A stretch of 64,000 nt of DNA from Shewanella loihica PV-4 (GTDB lineage Bacteria; Pseudomonadota; Gammaproteobacteria; Enterobacterales; Shewanellaceae): NCBI RefSeq assembly GCF_000016065.1, contig NC_009092.1, positions 558,001 through 622,000 of the forward strand, written 5' to 3'. A program made the translations under genes and the position numbers. How positions within the stretch are numbered: position 1 is the stretch's first letter; the number at the start of each line of letters is the position of its first letter. The notes under the pieces were generated by a model that did not search any database, was not told where the DNA came from, and was given only the letters and a program-made list of their open reading frames with translations. Below, in pieces: positions 24,488 to 32,361 of this stretch.

Positions 24488-25894
24488 TTACTTGGCGTGT
24501 TTAGCGCCTTTCTTGTTCTTCATTGGGTCGCCTTCGTAACCTAAGGCTTGCCAATCTAAACGTGTGCCCTTGTTGTGGCAGTCGTTACACTTGAGCGCCT
24601 GATCTTTTGGCGAAACCATGTGGTTAATACGCCACCACATCTCGGTTTCGGCAAAGCCATGCTCACCACTGTACTTGATGCCTTGCTGGGCCAGTGCCTG
24701 GTTAGCCTCCATGCCGAGCTTGGCGGCCTTATCCCAGTCGAACTCTTTCCAGTAACCGCCCTTGCCATAGACTTTGGCGGTAACGAAAATGTTCTGCTTC
24801 TTGTCGTAGATCTGCTTGCCGCGATGCACCTTGAATGGGTAGATCTTGGCGGTCTTGTCTGTGATATCACCCAGTGGTGCAGTCAACTTAGTGACCTTGG
24901 ATGGATCCATCTTGTCACCCACCATGTAGGCATCGGCTTTGCCGTTGTACCAGGCGTATTCAGGCTTGACCATCTTGCCCCAGACGAAGCTGCCTTTCTT
25001 CTTCATGAAGGTGTGCTTGCCATACTCGTCCACGGTTTCCTCTTGATCGCTACCCGCGGTCGACCAGTCCCAGCTCATCTTGGTCGGCTCATTGCGGGCG
25101 AAGAATGGAATGTGACAGGTCTGACAGGCGACGCTGGCCGTATGGGTGTTGAGGCGCTTGTTGGCGTGTGGCGCGCTATCGTGGCAGTTTTCACAGCCGA
25201 TATCGTTCTCACCGCCTGGCGATACGCCCATGGCATTGCCGGTGATCTGGTGCTGCTGGGTGGTGTGACAGGTCTGGCACTGGAAGTCATTGCCATCGCT
25301 GTCCATGTGCACGTCGGTGGCCTTGTCGGGATAGGCCATGGAGGAGTCGAGATCCCCATGCTTCACCGCGTCGCCGCCGCCACCGTAGAAGTGGCAGGAG
25401 CCACAGTTGTCACGTACCGGCATGCCGACATTTTGTGCCACACGTTCCAGGTTGACCTTAGCCAGGGCCTCGCCGGCACCGGCAGGGTCTTTGACATAGG
25501 TACCTGTGGTGTCGTGACACACCAGGCAGTCGACCTTGGTCATGTCGCTAAAGTCGAAGTTGTTGTCTTTCCAGCCATAGCCTGCGTGACAGCTGGTACA
25601 TCTAGGCTCGTTACCGGCGATAGAAGTACAGAAGTTGTTGATGGCGTTCTTCTTCCCCCGTTTTACCGTGCGTCCGGGCAGCTTCTGTTCTAGCTCCCAG
25701 GTCCAGTGAGAAGACTTCATAAAGTCTTTGGCGTGATCTTCATGGCATTCGATACACTGCTCGGTCACCTGAGAGCCCTGGGTAAAGGGCCCCTGAATGG
25801 CTTCCTTATGCGGGTTTTCGGCGATGGCATTGAGGCTGGCCAAGCCGAATACCCCTGCAGCAAACATCGCCGTAAGAGAAAGTGTGTGTTTCAT
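24488..25894 (-). CDS. otr: Octahaem tetrathionate reductase (OTR family)
   Basis: 468 residues with a Sec signal peptide (MKHTLSLTAMFAAGVFGLAS, cleavage near AIA). Eight haem motifs: CIECH 47-51, CTSCH 99-103, CLVCH 123-127, CGSCH 164-168, CQTCH 206-210, CENCH 234-238, CQTCH 257-261 and CNDCH 436-440. The spacing, with a long haem-free stretch before the last motif, matches the octahaem tetrathionate reductase described in Shewanella oneidensis, a periplasmic enzyme that reduces tetrathionate and also nitrite and hydroxylamine in vitro (family knowledge). It is the last gene of a three-gene operon with a DUF3373 barrel and a monohaem cytochrome. The physiological substrate remains debated. 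Confidence 0.92.
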   Translation of the reverse strand: MKHTLSLTAMFAAGVFGLASLNAIAENPHKEAIQGPFTQGSQVTEQCIECHEDHAKDFMKSSHWTWELEQKLPGRTVKRGKKNAINNFCTSIAGNEPRCTSCHAGYGWKDNNFDFSDMTKVDCLVCHDTTGTYVKDPAGAGEALAKVNLERVAQNVGMPVRDNCGSCHFYGGGGDAVKHGDLDSSMAYPDKATDVHMDSDGNDFQCQTCHTTQQHQITGNAMGVSPGGENDIGCENCHDSAPHANKRLNTHTASVACQTCHIPFFARNEPTKMSWDWSTAGSDQEETVDEYGKHTFMKKKGSFVWGKMVKPEYAWYNGKADAYMVGDKMDPSKVTKLTAPLGDITDKTAKIYPFKVHRGKQIYDKKQNIFVTAKVYGKGGYWKEFDWDKAAKLGMEANQALAQQGIKYSGEHGFAETEMWWRINHMVSPKDQALKCNDCHNKGTRLDWQALGYEGDPMKNKKGAKHAK

Positions 25895-25907
25895 TGTCTG
25901 TTCCCTA

Positions 25908-25927
25908 CCCCCGGCCTAGGCCGGGGG
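25908..25927. promoter_or_regulatory. 20-bp GC palindrome between DUF3373 and otr genes
   Basis: CCCCCGGCCT followed by its exact reverse complement, 13 bp upstream of the otr start and with no T tract. It can fold as a very stable stem just before the otr ribosome site (AGGGAA). Likely an intercistronic stability or processing element; inference. Confidence 0.6.
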
Positions 25928-25938
25928 AGATAGCTTAG

Positions 25939-27651
25939 TTAGAAGTTGACGACGAGTGAGGCGTTGATGTCATAGGCGGTATCGACTACTGGCAACATAG
26001 AGAAGGCAGAGCCAGCGATCACATCATCCACCTTCTGCGGTGCGCCCACAGGGGTGCCGCTGCCGGTGTATTCGTAGTCGTAGTAGAGACCAGCGAGTTT
26101 GATGAACATTCTTGGGTTGATATCAAACATATAGTAGGCCTCGGCCACATGACCGCGTGTAGCCAGCTTGCTGCCGATAGGATCGTCCTGGGCCTGGGTG
26201 AACGGTGTCCAGTACTTGGAACCATAGTTATACTCGAGGCCGAACTTGCCGTATGGCGCCGGGATCTGAATACCCACATAGATACCGTAACCATCTTTGG
26301 TGTCGTTCTCGTCGGCAGCGCTTGGCATCATGATGATCTCGCTACCGTCGGCATTGAGCTGGGCTTCAAATACCGCATCGCTGAGCATGCCACCAAACAT
26401 ACCGGCATTACCGTTGCCTTCGGCGCGGGTCCAACCGAAAGAGGCGAAGGCCTTGAAGTCTTCATCGCTCTCGTAGGCGTAACCTATGCCGCCCAGGTAC
26501 ATGTCGCCGATCACGCCGCTAGGCTGTACTCGGGTCTGGAAGTTGAAGTTGCTGAACTTCTGCATGTCCTGGTACATGGTCGGGGCAAAGATTCCCGCTA
26601 GCTGAGTGGGGAAGGCCATGGTGCCCTTGAAGCCATCGTTGATATCTTTGGCGCCAAACAGGGTGAATTGCAGGAAGTGATTACCGTCGTTGATGGCATC
26701 TATGTTAAAGCCGCCCAGGTGGGTGTCTTTGGTGACGATATCGCCAAACATCTCACCATTGCCCCACTGTGACTCGAAGCCCTGGCCATAACAGAAACGA
26801 ACTACCTGACCTTCGATGCCGGTGAGCTCACCCAGCTTGTAACCCAGAGTTAGACCATCGAAGTTGAAGTTAACCAGGTGACCAGATGGCGTACCGCCGC
26901 GTTTCTCGTTTTCACGATATTGGGTTGGTGGGCCATAGGTAGATGGACGACGACCGATAGAGAGGTAGGTGTTGCTGCCCCCTATGTTTTTCCAGTCGAA
27001 GTAGGCGCGTTCGACCCTGAGCCAGTCGCCGCTGGTGTTACCACTGTTGGTGCCATCCATAGTGAATGAACGCCATGAGTCGAAGACTTGAACACCTGTG
27101 GAGTCACCCCAGTTTTTGTACATGCTGAGACGGCCGGCGAAGCTGACGTTATCCCATACCTTGGCCTTGAGGTTGAGTCGCAGACGTGTGGTGTAGAAGA
27201 TGTCGTTATTGATATCTTGGGTGGTCTTGGGGGCCAGCACGTAAGGCATCACGCCTTGTAGCATGCCGCTCTGAAAGGCGGCGGCAAGCTCCGGGTTGGC
27301 AGCCATCATCTGTCCCAGGGGGGAGTTAGGATCGTTAGGCATACCAAAGGCACCAGACATGGCTTTAGCACCAAAATCGTTGAAGTCCACCTTGATTGCA
27401 GGGTTCCAGGTGACATTTTGGTAATGCAATGAATGGGCCTTGGTACGGAAATCGCCGGTGATCTCTAATCGGTCGAGAGCGGTGTGGCGCTCGTTCTTAT
27501 CGACGCGGCTGTTGATCTGATCGATCTCTTCGGTGAGATCGGCAAGTTGTTGTTTAAGTTCGGCTATTTTTTGCGCATCGCTATCGGCGGCATAGACTGA
27601 GCCTGACATAGCCAGGGCGTTAGCGATCAATATAGACAGTAGAGTACGCAT
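25939..27651 (-). CDS. DUF3373 family outer-membrane beta-barrel protein
   Basis: 570 residues with a signal peptide (MRTLLSILIANALAMSGSVYA), a short coiled coil at residues 25-60 (AQKIAELKQQLADLTEEIDQ) and then alternating aromatic strands typical of a large outer-membrane barrel, ending with the C-terminal Phe of SLVVNF, which is the usual barrel-assembly signal. It matches the DUF3373 family, members of which sit next to octahaem cytochromes in Shewanella (the TorF-like label has been used for them). Could be a porin for sulfur oxyanions or a sheath for electron transfer; neither is shown by the sequence. Middle gene of the otr operon. Confidence 0.85.
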   Translation of the reverse strand: MRTLLSILIANALAMSGSVYAADSDAQKIAELKQQLADLTEEIDQINSRVDKNERHTALDRLEITGDFRTKAHSLHYQNVTWNPAIKVDFNDFGAKAMSGAFGMPNDPNSPLGQMMAANPELAAAFQSGMLQGVMPYVLAPKTTQDINNDIFYTTRLRLNLKAKVWDNVSFAGRLSMYKNWGDSTGVQVFDSWRSFTMDGTNSGNTSGDWLRVERAYFDWKNIGGSNTYLSIGRRPSTYGPPTQYRENEKRGGTPSGHLVNFNFDGLTLGYKLGELTGIEGQVVRFCYGQGFESQWGNGEMFGDIVTKDTHLGGFNIDAINDGNHFLQFTLFGAKDINDGFKGTMAFPTQLAGIFAPTMYQDMQKFSNFNFQTRVQPSGVIGDMYLGGIGYAYESDEDFKAFASFGWTRAEGNGNAGMFGGMLSDAVFEAQLNADGSEIIMMPSAADENDTKDGYGIYVGIQIPAPYGKFGLEYNYGSKYWTPFTQAQDDPIGSKLATRGHVAEAYYMFDINPRMFIKLAGLYYDYEYTGSGTPVGAPQKVDDVIAGSAFSMLPVVDTAYDINASLVVNF

Positions 27652-27715
27652 GTGAATCTCTCCTTAGGCGCTCATCGGGAGCGGTGAATGAGCGCTTCGA
27701 TTACAAAAGCTGTGG

Positions 27716-28048
27716 TTAACCGCAAGTCTGTGGCTGATCTGAGTCGGCCGCGTGGTCGTATAAGAATTGCTGGATATCCAGGCGTTCTTTGTCGGAGAGC
27801 TTTTTAAATACGTCTGGTTGGGCGCCGTGCATGTCGCGCTTGAAGAAGCGATCCCACTGGCTCATGGTCTTGCTCATGGGGGTGAGTTCACCGGCGGCAT
27901 CGCCCTTGCTGTGGCAGGCCTTGCACTCTTTTTTATAAAGGTGTTTCCCTTTCTTAGGGTTACCACCGTCGACGGCGTAGACTTGTCCGCCTACGGTGAA
28001 GGCGAGGATTAAGCATGTAGCTATTTTGGCAACGTTTTTCATCATCAT
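27716..28048 (-). CDS. Monohaem c-type cytochrome
   Basis: 110 residues with a signal peptide and one haem motif, CKACH at 42-46. A distal Met ligand is probably in the LTPMSKTMSQW region. This is a small periplasmic electron carrier, first gene of the operon leading to the DUF3373 barrel and octahaem reductase, so it is a plausible electron donor to the reductase (inference from position). Several Met codons stand at the start (MMMK); the exact one is undecided. A FNR-type site lies about 95 bp upstream. Confidence 0.9.
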   Translation of the reverse strand: MMMKNVAKIATCLILAFTVGGQVYAVDGGNPKKGKHLYKKECKACHSKGDAAGELTPMSKTMSQWDRFFKRDMHGAQPDVFKKLSDKERLDIQQFLYDHAADSDQPQTCG

Positions 28049-28140
28049 TTTCCTTAATCGCTACTCTGAGCGATTTATTAACCTGAAACAAAATGCTTGT
28101 TTCTTGTTGGAAAATTTACCAAAAGGGGGTAGTTGTAAAT

Positions 28141-28154
28141 TTGATGTTGATCAC
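28141..28154. promoter_or_regulatory. FNR/EtrA-type binding site
   Basis: TTGAT-GTTG-ATCAC matches the FNR consensus TTGAT-N4-ATCAA at nine of ten positions. It lies about 100 bp upstream of the monohaem cytochrome start, at the right place to activate the otr operon under anaerobic conditions. Confidence 0.65.
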
Positions 28155-28261
28155 CTTCATGAAAAAAATCTAATTGATAAAAATATCATGGATAAAAATC
28201 TAATGAATAAGGTGTAATGCAATGAAATTTAATGATTTTTGTTTTTAAGGCTTTGCTATCT

Positions 28262-28303
28262 TGTGATCTTGCTCTCGGGGATAAACCACCTAGTTAGATC
28301 ACA
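28262..28303. promoter_or_regulatory. Inverted TGTGATCT / AGATCACA pair
   Basis: Two 8-bp half sites in inverted orientation with 26 bp between. Each resembles a CRP half site, but the spacing is far too wide for one CRP dimer. Could be two degenerate CRP sites or a looped site. Confidence 0.35.
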
Positions 28304-28557
28304 CTTTATTATTTCAGCTCTCTCTAAATAGGTATTTTTGCTTGTTTTTGTATTGCAAATGGTCCTGTTTTAACGGGTAGGGTGGCGAACTGAATCGGCA
28401 GGTTTCTCTGGCAATGGGAAGGGGCGGCAAAATGATTTAAAAAAAAGTGTCTGATCGAGCTGTTTTGAGAGCACTTTTTAGCCGTCTTAGTCTATCTTTA
28501 AAGACGACTCGGGTAGATTCCTGAGCGAGAACAAAAATAATGAACGGGGTGAATGAG

Positions 28558-29754
28558 ATGAAATACCTTAGCTTGGTCATCGCAGTGTTATTGTCTGGTA
28601 GTGCCTCACTGGCATCTGCCGCCTCCCTCTACAACGAAGCCCGTAGTGATGCCATGGGCGGAACCGGGGTCGCGGCCTCTAACCGCGAAGGTGCCGCCTT
28701 TATCAACCCCGCCCTGTTAGCCATTCATGCCCCCAAGTATTCCGGCGGCGCCGTGATGTTGCCCGTGCTGGGCGCCGAGGCTGCGAATATCGATAATCTG
28801 ACCGACAAATTCGACGCCCTGCAGGCCTCCTATGACGGTTTGGAGGCGGCCATCAATGCCAGCGACGTCACTGGGATCACCAATTACCGCGACATGCTGG
28901 TCGCCGATCTTAAGTCCCTCGATGGTGAAAATGCCTATGGCAGTGTGGGGCTAGGTTTTTCCGTGGTCCTGCCCACCAAGCGCATGCCCATGTCGATCTT
29001 TTACAAGACCTATATCGATGCGGTGAGCGTGGCGGTGATCGAGGACAGCGACATAGACGCCCTGACCAATCTCGACCCTAACAATCCGCCTGCGGTCACT
29101 GATCTGGATTCGCAGGGGGCCGTGGTCGCCGGTGCCATCTCAGATCTTGGTGTGGCCCTCAGCTTCCCGCTGTCGATCGTCAACATGCCGGTCGCTGTCG
29201 GTATCTCGCCCAAGCTGCAGCGCATAGACACCTATAACTATGTGGTCAGTGCCAACAACTTCGATGCCGATGATTTCGACGACAACAAATACCGCAACGA
29301 CGATACCGTGGCAAACCTGGATATCGGCGTGGCCATTCAGCCACTCGAACGCATGACCATAGGCCTGTCGGGACGTAACCTGGTGAGCCAGAAGCTGGAC
29401 ACAGTCGAGGCGATGGGGCGCAAGTTTACCTATCGTGTCGAGGCTCTCTATACCTTAGGTGTGGCTTATGATTGGGATAACTTCAGCCTGACGACAGATG
29501 TGGATCTTAATGGTCATAAGCGATTCGATGAGATAGGCGAGACCCAGTATTGGCGCCTGGGCGGTGAGATGAGGGCGACTGATTGGCTGGCCCTGCGTGT
29601 CGGCTATCGCCACGACATGAAAGATACCAGCAGTAATCTCTATACCCTGGGCACAGGCTTTACCATAGGTCGCTCCTTCAATCTGGACCTGACCGGCCTG
29701 GTGGGCACAGATGACGCCGTGGGTGGGGTGATTCAGACTTCCTATCATTTCTAG
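28558..29754 (+). CDS. TraF-family outer-membrane protein (conjugal transfer TraF-like)
   Basis: 398 residues from the ATG at 28558, which gives a clean signal peptide (MKYLSLVIAVLLSGSASLAS) and a GGGGT ribosome site; a slightly longer reading starts at 28540. The mature protein begins with the SDAMGGTGVAASNREGAAFINPALLA block, shared with the chromosomal TraF-type (PF13729) and FadL-like barrels, and ends in YHF, a C-terminal Phe. Despite the family name, no conjugation genes are present; these are stand-alone outer-membrane barrels of unknown cargo. Followed by a terminator at about 29778. Confidence 0.85.
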   Translation: MKYLSLVIAVLLSGSASLASAASLYNEARSDAMGGTGVAASNREGAAFINPALLAIHAPKYSGGAVMLPVLGAEAANIDNLTDKFDALQASYDGLEAAINASDVTGITNYRDMLVADLKSLDGENAYGSVGLGFSVVLPTKRMPMSIFYKTYIDAVSVAVIEDSDIDALTNLDPNNPPAVTDLDSQGAVVAGAISDLGVALSFPLSIVNMPVAVGISPKLQRIDTYNYVVSANNFDADDFDDNKYRNDDTVANLDIGVAIQPLERMTIGLSGRNLVSQKLDTVEAMGRKFTYRVEALYTLGVAYDWDNFSLTTDVDLNGHKRFDEIGETQYWRLGGEMRATDWLALRVGYRHDMKDTSSNLYTLGTGFTIGRSFNLDLTGLVGTDDAVGGVIQTSYHF

Positions 29755-29776
29755 GAGTATGTTTCTCTAAGAATGA

Positions 29777-29806
29777 AAAGGCCGGCTGTGATGCCGGCCT
29801 TCTCTT
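29777..29806. terminator. Rho-independent terminator
   Basis: AAGGCCGGC-TGTGAT-GCCGGCCTT, A-rich on the left and T-rich on the right, between the converging TraF-like and TauE/SafE genes. Can act in both directions. Confidence 0.88.
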
Positions 29807-29817
29807 GAGCCTAGGTG

Positions 29818-30558
29818 TTAGAGCAGGGCACTTAAGGACTTGGCGGCCAGCAAGATGGCGCTCAGGCTACAGAGCACCAGCGTCATGATGCGGGTCTTAT
29901 TCTTGTCTATGCGTCCCACCAGGCGATTGGCCATCAGGTAACCCAGCAGCACAGAGGGGAGCAGCAGCGCCGAGCAGTAGAAGTGATGTAGGGTCAGCAG
30001 ACCCGTAAGCCCCAGGATCACTATGGCGATAGTGGAGCTGAAGATGAAGAAGGCCGACAGGGCCGCGCGAAACTGCTTGGCATCTTTACCCGAGAGCAGT
30101 ATGGCCAGCGGCGGTCCGCCGATGGCGGCGATGTTGCCGAAGATCCCCGAGATCACCCCGGCGATAAACAGGCTGCGGCGGTTGACCACTAAGTTGAGCC
30201 GCATCAGGCTCAGCAGTACGGCGATGGCCACGATGATGGCGATAGTCATGCCGAGCACGTCCTGGGGGGCGACCATGAGCAGGCCGGCGCCGATCAGTCC
30301 GCCGGGGATGCGTCCCAGCAAGGCATATTGCAGGCCGTTGAATTCCAGGGCGCCACGCTCGCGGATCAGGGTCAGCAGGGCGATAGAGAAGCCCATCAGG
30401 ATCACGGGCGCAGGCACAAGTGACGGTTCGATAAGGTAGAGCAGAGGCGCGGCGACGACTGCCATGCCGAAACCGATCAGGCTCTGGGTGAGGGCGCCGA
30501 CGAAGACGATAAGCGAGGCTAGCGCCAGAATATGGGGATCGAGCGGAAGTGCAGGCAC
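29818..30558 (-). CDS. TauE/SafE (TSUP) family sulfite exporter-like permease
   Basis: 246 residues with seven or eight hydrophobic helices in two similar halves; the first half carries the signature LIGFGMAVVAAPLLYLIEPS and the second GNIAAIGGPPLAILLSG, with the typical Gly/Pro-rich motifs of the TSUP family. Members export or import sulfite, sulfoacetate and other small sulfur-containing anions (family knowledge); substrate here unknown. It is downstream of metJ on the same strand but separated by a terminator-like hairpin, so it may be expressed separately. Confidence 0.88.
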   Translation of the reverse strand: MPALPLDPHILALASLIVFVGALTQSLIGFGMAVVAAPLLYLIEPSLVPAPVILMGFSIALLTLIRERGALEFNGLQYALLGRIPGGLIGAGLLMVAPQDVLGMTIAIIVAIAVLLSLMRLNLVVNRRSLFIAGVISGIFGNIAAIGGPPLAILLSGKDAKQFRAALSAFFIFSSTIAIVILGLTGLLTLHHFYCSALLLPSVLLGYLMANRLVGRIDKNKTRIMTLVLCSLSAILLAAKSLSALL

Positions 30559-30587
30559 TGCAATGTTCCAGGCTAAGGTTGAAAACT

Positions 30588-30615
30588 AAAAGAGGGACCG
30601 CCTAGCGATCCCTCT
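30588..30615 (-). terminator. Terminator after metJ
   Basis: On the minus strand AGAGGGA, an 11-base loop, TCCCTCT, then TTTTAGTTTTC. Shorter stem than the others in the window but with a good T run. Confidence 0.65.
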
Positions 30616-30636
30616 ATCGATTCGTGTGTGAGTGGA

Positions 30637-30951
30637 TCACTCCATCTCTTCCCACTCTATGCCCATCTCGGTCATCAGACGTTTGACTTCGGCTGGGATG
30701 CTATCTGGCTTGTCTTTAGACAGGTCATCGTCTTGGGGGAGTGGTTGACCGGTGTAGGCGTGCAGGAAGGCCTCGCACAGCAGCTCGCTGTTAGTGGCGT
30801 GACGCAAGTTGTTGACCTGGCGCCGGGTGCGTTCGTCGGTTAACACCTTAAGCACCTTAAGAGGAATAGAGACAGTGATCTTCTTTACCTGCTCATTCTT
30901 CTTACCATGTTCAGCATAGGGGCTGATATAATCGCCATTCCACTCAGTCAT
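30637..30951 (-). CDS. metJ: Methionine repressor MetJ
   Basis: 104 residues, one shorter than E. coli MetJ and recognisable throughout. The ribbon-helix-helix DNA-binding strand is [20 protein letters not shown], followed by the [30 protein letters not shown] block that forms the dimer core and S-adenosylmethionine site. MetJ with S-adenosylmethionine represses methionine genes by binding tandem 8-bp met boxes. Two such arrays lie in the 224-bp gap to the divergent metB, and another precedes metF, so regulator, operators and targets are all in this window. metJ is probably autoregulated from the same gap. Confidence 0.97.
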   Translation of the reverse strand: MTEWNGDYISPYAEHGKKNEQVKKITVSIPLKVLKVLTDERTRRQVNNLRHATNSELLCEAFLHAYTGQPLPQDDDLSKDKPDSIPAEVKRLMTEMGIEWEEME

Positions 30952-31052
30952 TGACTCACCTGTAAATTCTAAAATTCGGTGCAGATTTTAAACCCTTACA
31001 AATTACAGTCAAATTATTGCCTCGAATTTTTGGCAAATGCAAATAGATTTCT

Positions 31053-31084
31053 AAATGTTTGGACGTCTAAACGTCCAAAAGTTG
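31053..31084. promoter_or_regulatory. MetJ-box array 1 upstream of metB
   Basis: Consecutive 8-mers AAATGTTT, GGACGTCT, AAACGTCC and AAAAGTTG compared with consensus AGACGTCT; the central two are the best. Lies just upstream of the metB -35 element. Confidence 0.85.
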
Positions 31085-31113
31085 TTGACGCTCACTACCG
31101 GCTTAGGTACATT
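31085..31113 (+). promoter_or_regulatory. metBL promoter
   Basis: TTGACG (31085-31090), 17-bp spacer, TACATT (31108-31113). Flanked by MetJ arrays on both sides and its -10 overlaps the second array, so repressor binding would block polymerase. Confidence 0.7.
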
Positions 31114-31138
31114 TAGACGTCCAGACATCTCTTTTGTC
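31107..31138. promoter_or_regulatory. MetJ-box array 2 upstream of metB
   Basis: Consecutive 8-mers GTACATTT, AGACGTCC, AGACATCT and CTTTTGTC; the middle two match the AGACGTCT consensus at seven of eight positions each. Confidence 0.85.
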
Positions 31139-31175
31139 CGAGGTGCCTGCCCAGATCCATATTGAGGAGTTGAAG

Positions 31176-32342
31176 ATGACAGCGCGTAAACTAGCCACCG
31201 CCGCCGTACGACGAGGCATAGAGTCAGACACTCAGCACGGTGCCGTGGTGCCGCCTATCTATCTGTCGACAAACTACTCGTTTGAAGGGCATCAACAGCC
31301 GCGGGCGTTCGATTACAGCCGTTCCGGTAATCCGACCCGCTCCATTCTCGGCGATGCGATTGCTGAACTGGAACAAGGGGCGACCGGCGTGGTGACCTGT
31401 ACCGGCATGGCCGCCATCACCCTGGTGACCAGCCTGTTAGGACCAGAGGATCTGCTGGTGGTGCCTCACGATTGCTATGGCGGCAGCTATCGCCTCTTCA
31501 CCAACCTGGCCAAGAAGGGCGCCTTCAAGCTATTGGTGGTGGATCAAACCGACGAGCGAGCGCTTGAGCAGGCGCTGACCCAGTCACCCAAGATGGTGTG
31601 GCTGGAGACTCCTTCTAATCCGCTGTTGCGTGTGGTCGATATTGAGGCCATCGCCCAGGCAAGCCACAAGGTGGGCGCTCAGGTGGTGGTGGACAACACC
31701 TTCCTCTCTCCTGTGTTACAACAGCCACTGCAGCTGGGGGCCGATATCGTGGTGCACTCCACCACCAAATATATCAATGGTCACAGCGATGTAGTGGGAG
31801 GCGCCGTGGTGGCCAAAGACCCTGAGGTGGGCGAGCTGCTGCACTGGTGGTCAAACACTCTAGGTCTGACCGGGTCAGCCTTCGACAGCTACCTGACCCT
31901 GAGGGGGCTGAGAACCCTGGCGGTGCGCATTCGTGAACACCAAGCCAACGCTCAGAAGGTATTGGCACTGCTTTGTGACCACAAGGCGGTGGAAAAAGTG
32001 TATTATCCGGGGCTTGCCGAGCATCCTGGCCATGAAATTGCGGCCAGACAGCAGAAGGGCTTCGGCGCTATGCTGAGTTTTGAATTAAAAGGTGGCGAAT
32101 CGGCACTCGTTGCCTTTTTAGATGCGTTACAATACTTCTCGGTAGCCGAGAGTCTGGGAGGCGTAGAGAGTCTGGTGGCGGTCCCCGCGACCATGACCCA
32201 CAGAGCCATGGACCCAGATGCACGCCGTGAGGCGGGCGTGAAAGATACCCTGATCCGTTTGTCAGTGGGCATAGAAGATGGCGAGGATCTGGTGGCAGAT
32301 ATTCTTGCGGGTTTAGAAGCGGCTATCGCGGTAAGTAGTTAA
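31176..32342 (+). CDS. metB: Cystathionine gamma-synthase
   Basis: 388 residues from ATG 31176 (a longer reading would start inside the MetJ operator). PLP-dependent Cys/Met-metabolism enzyme: the Schiff-base lysine is K198 in VVHSTTKYINGHSDV, with the YSRSGNPTR cofactor-phosphate loop at 48-55 and the C-terminal SLGGVESLVAVPATMTH block. It condenses an activated homoserine (O-succinyl-homoserine in enterobacteria) with cysteine to give cystathionine in the cytoplasm. First gene of a metBL operon (19 bp to metL), repressed by MetJ through the arrays just upstream. Confidence 0.96.
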   Translation: MTARKLATAAVRRGIESDTQHGAVVPPIYLSTNYSFEGHQQPRAFDYSRSGNPTRSILGDAIAELEQGATGVVTCTGMAAITLVTSLLGPEDLLVVPHDCYGGSYRLFTNLAKKGAFKLLVVDQTDERALEQALTQSPKMVWLETPSNPLLRVVDIEAIAQASHKVGAQVVVDNTFLSPVLQQPLQLGADIVVHSTTKYINGHSDVVGGAVVAKDPEVGELLHWWSNTLGLTGSAFDSYLTLRGLRTLAVRIREHQANAQKVLALLCDHKAVEKVYYPGLAEHPGHEIAARQQKGFGAMLSFELKGGESALVAFLDALQYFSVAESLGGVESLVAVPATMTHRAMDPDARREAGVKDTLIRLSVGIEDGEDLVADILAGLEAAIAVSS

Positions 32343-32361
32343 AGGGTTTGAGGAGCAGATA

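Larger units (their letters stand above)
28049..28557. other. Long AT-rich intergenic region between divergent otr operon and TraF gene
   Basis: 509 bp without a credible gene; a short rightward frame at 27996-28217 overlaps the cytochrome gene start and has low-complexity composition. Contents I can see: the FNR-type site at 28141, two copies of AAAAATCTAAT (near 28163 and 28194), and an inverted pair TGTGATCT / AGATCACA at 28262-28269 and 28296-28303 that looks like split halves of a CRP site. It must hold both divergent promoters. Confidence 0.6.

Noticed and set aside
24575..25693. 372-codon open frame antisense to the octahaem cytochrome gene
   Set aside because: The sense frame has eight haem motifs and a signal peptide. 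The antisense frame is a composition effect.
27996..28217. Rightward 73-codon frame in the otr-TraF gap
   Set aside because: Overlaps the monohaem cytochrome start, is AT-rich low complexity and lacks a ribosome site.
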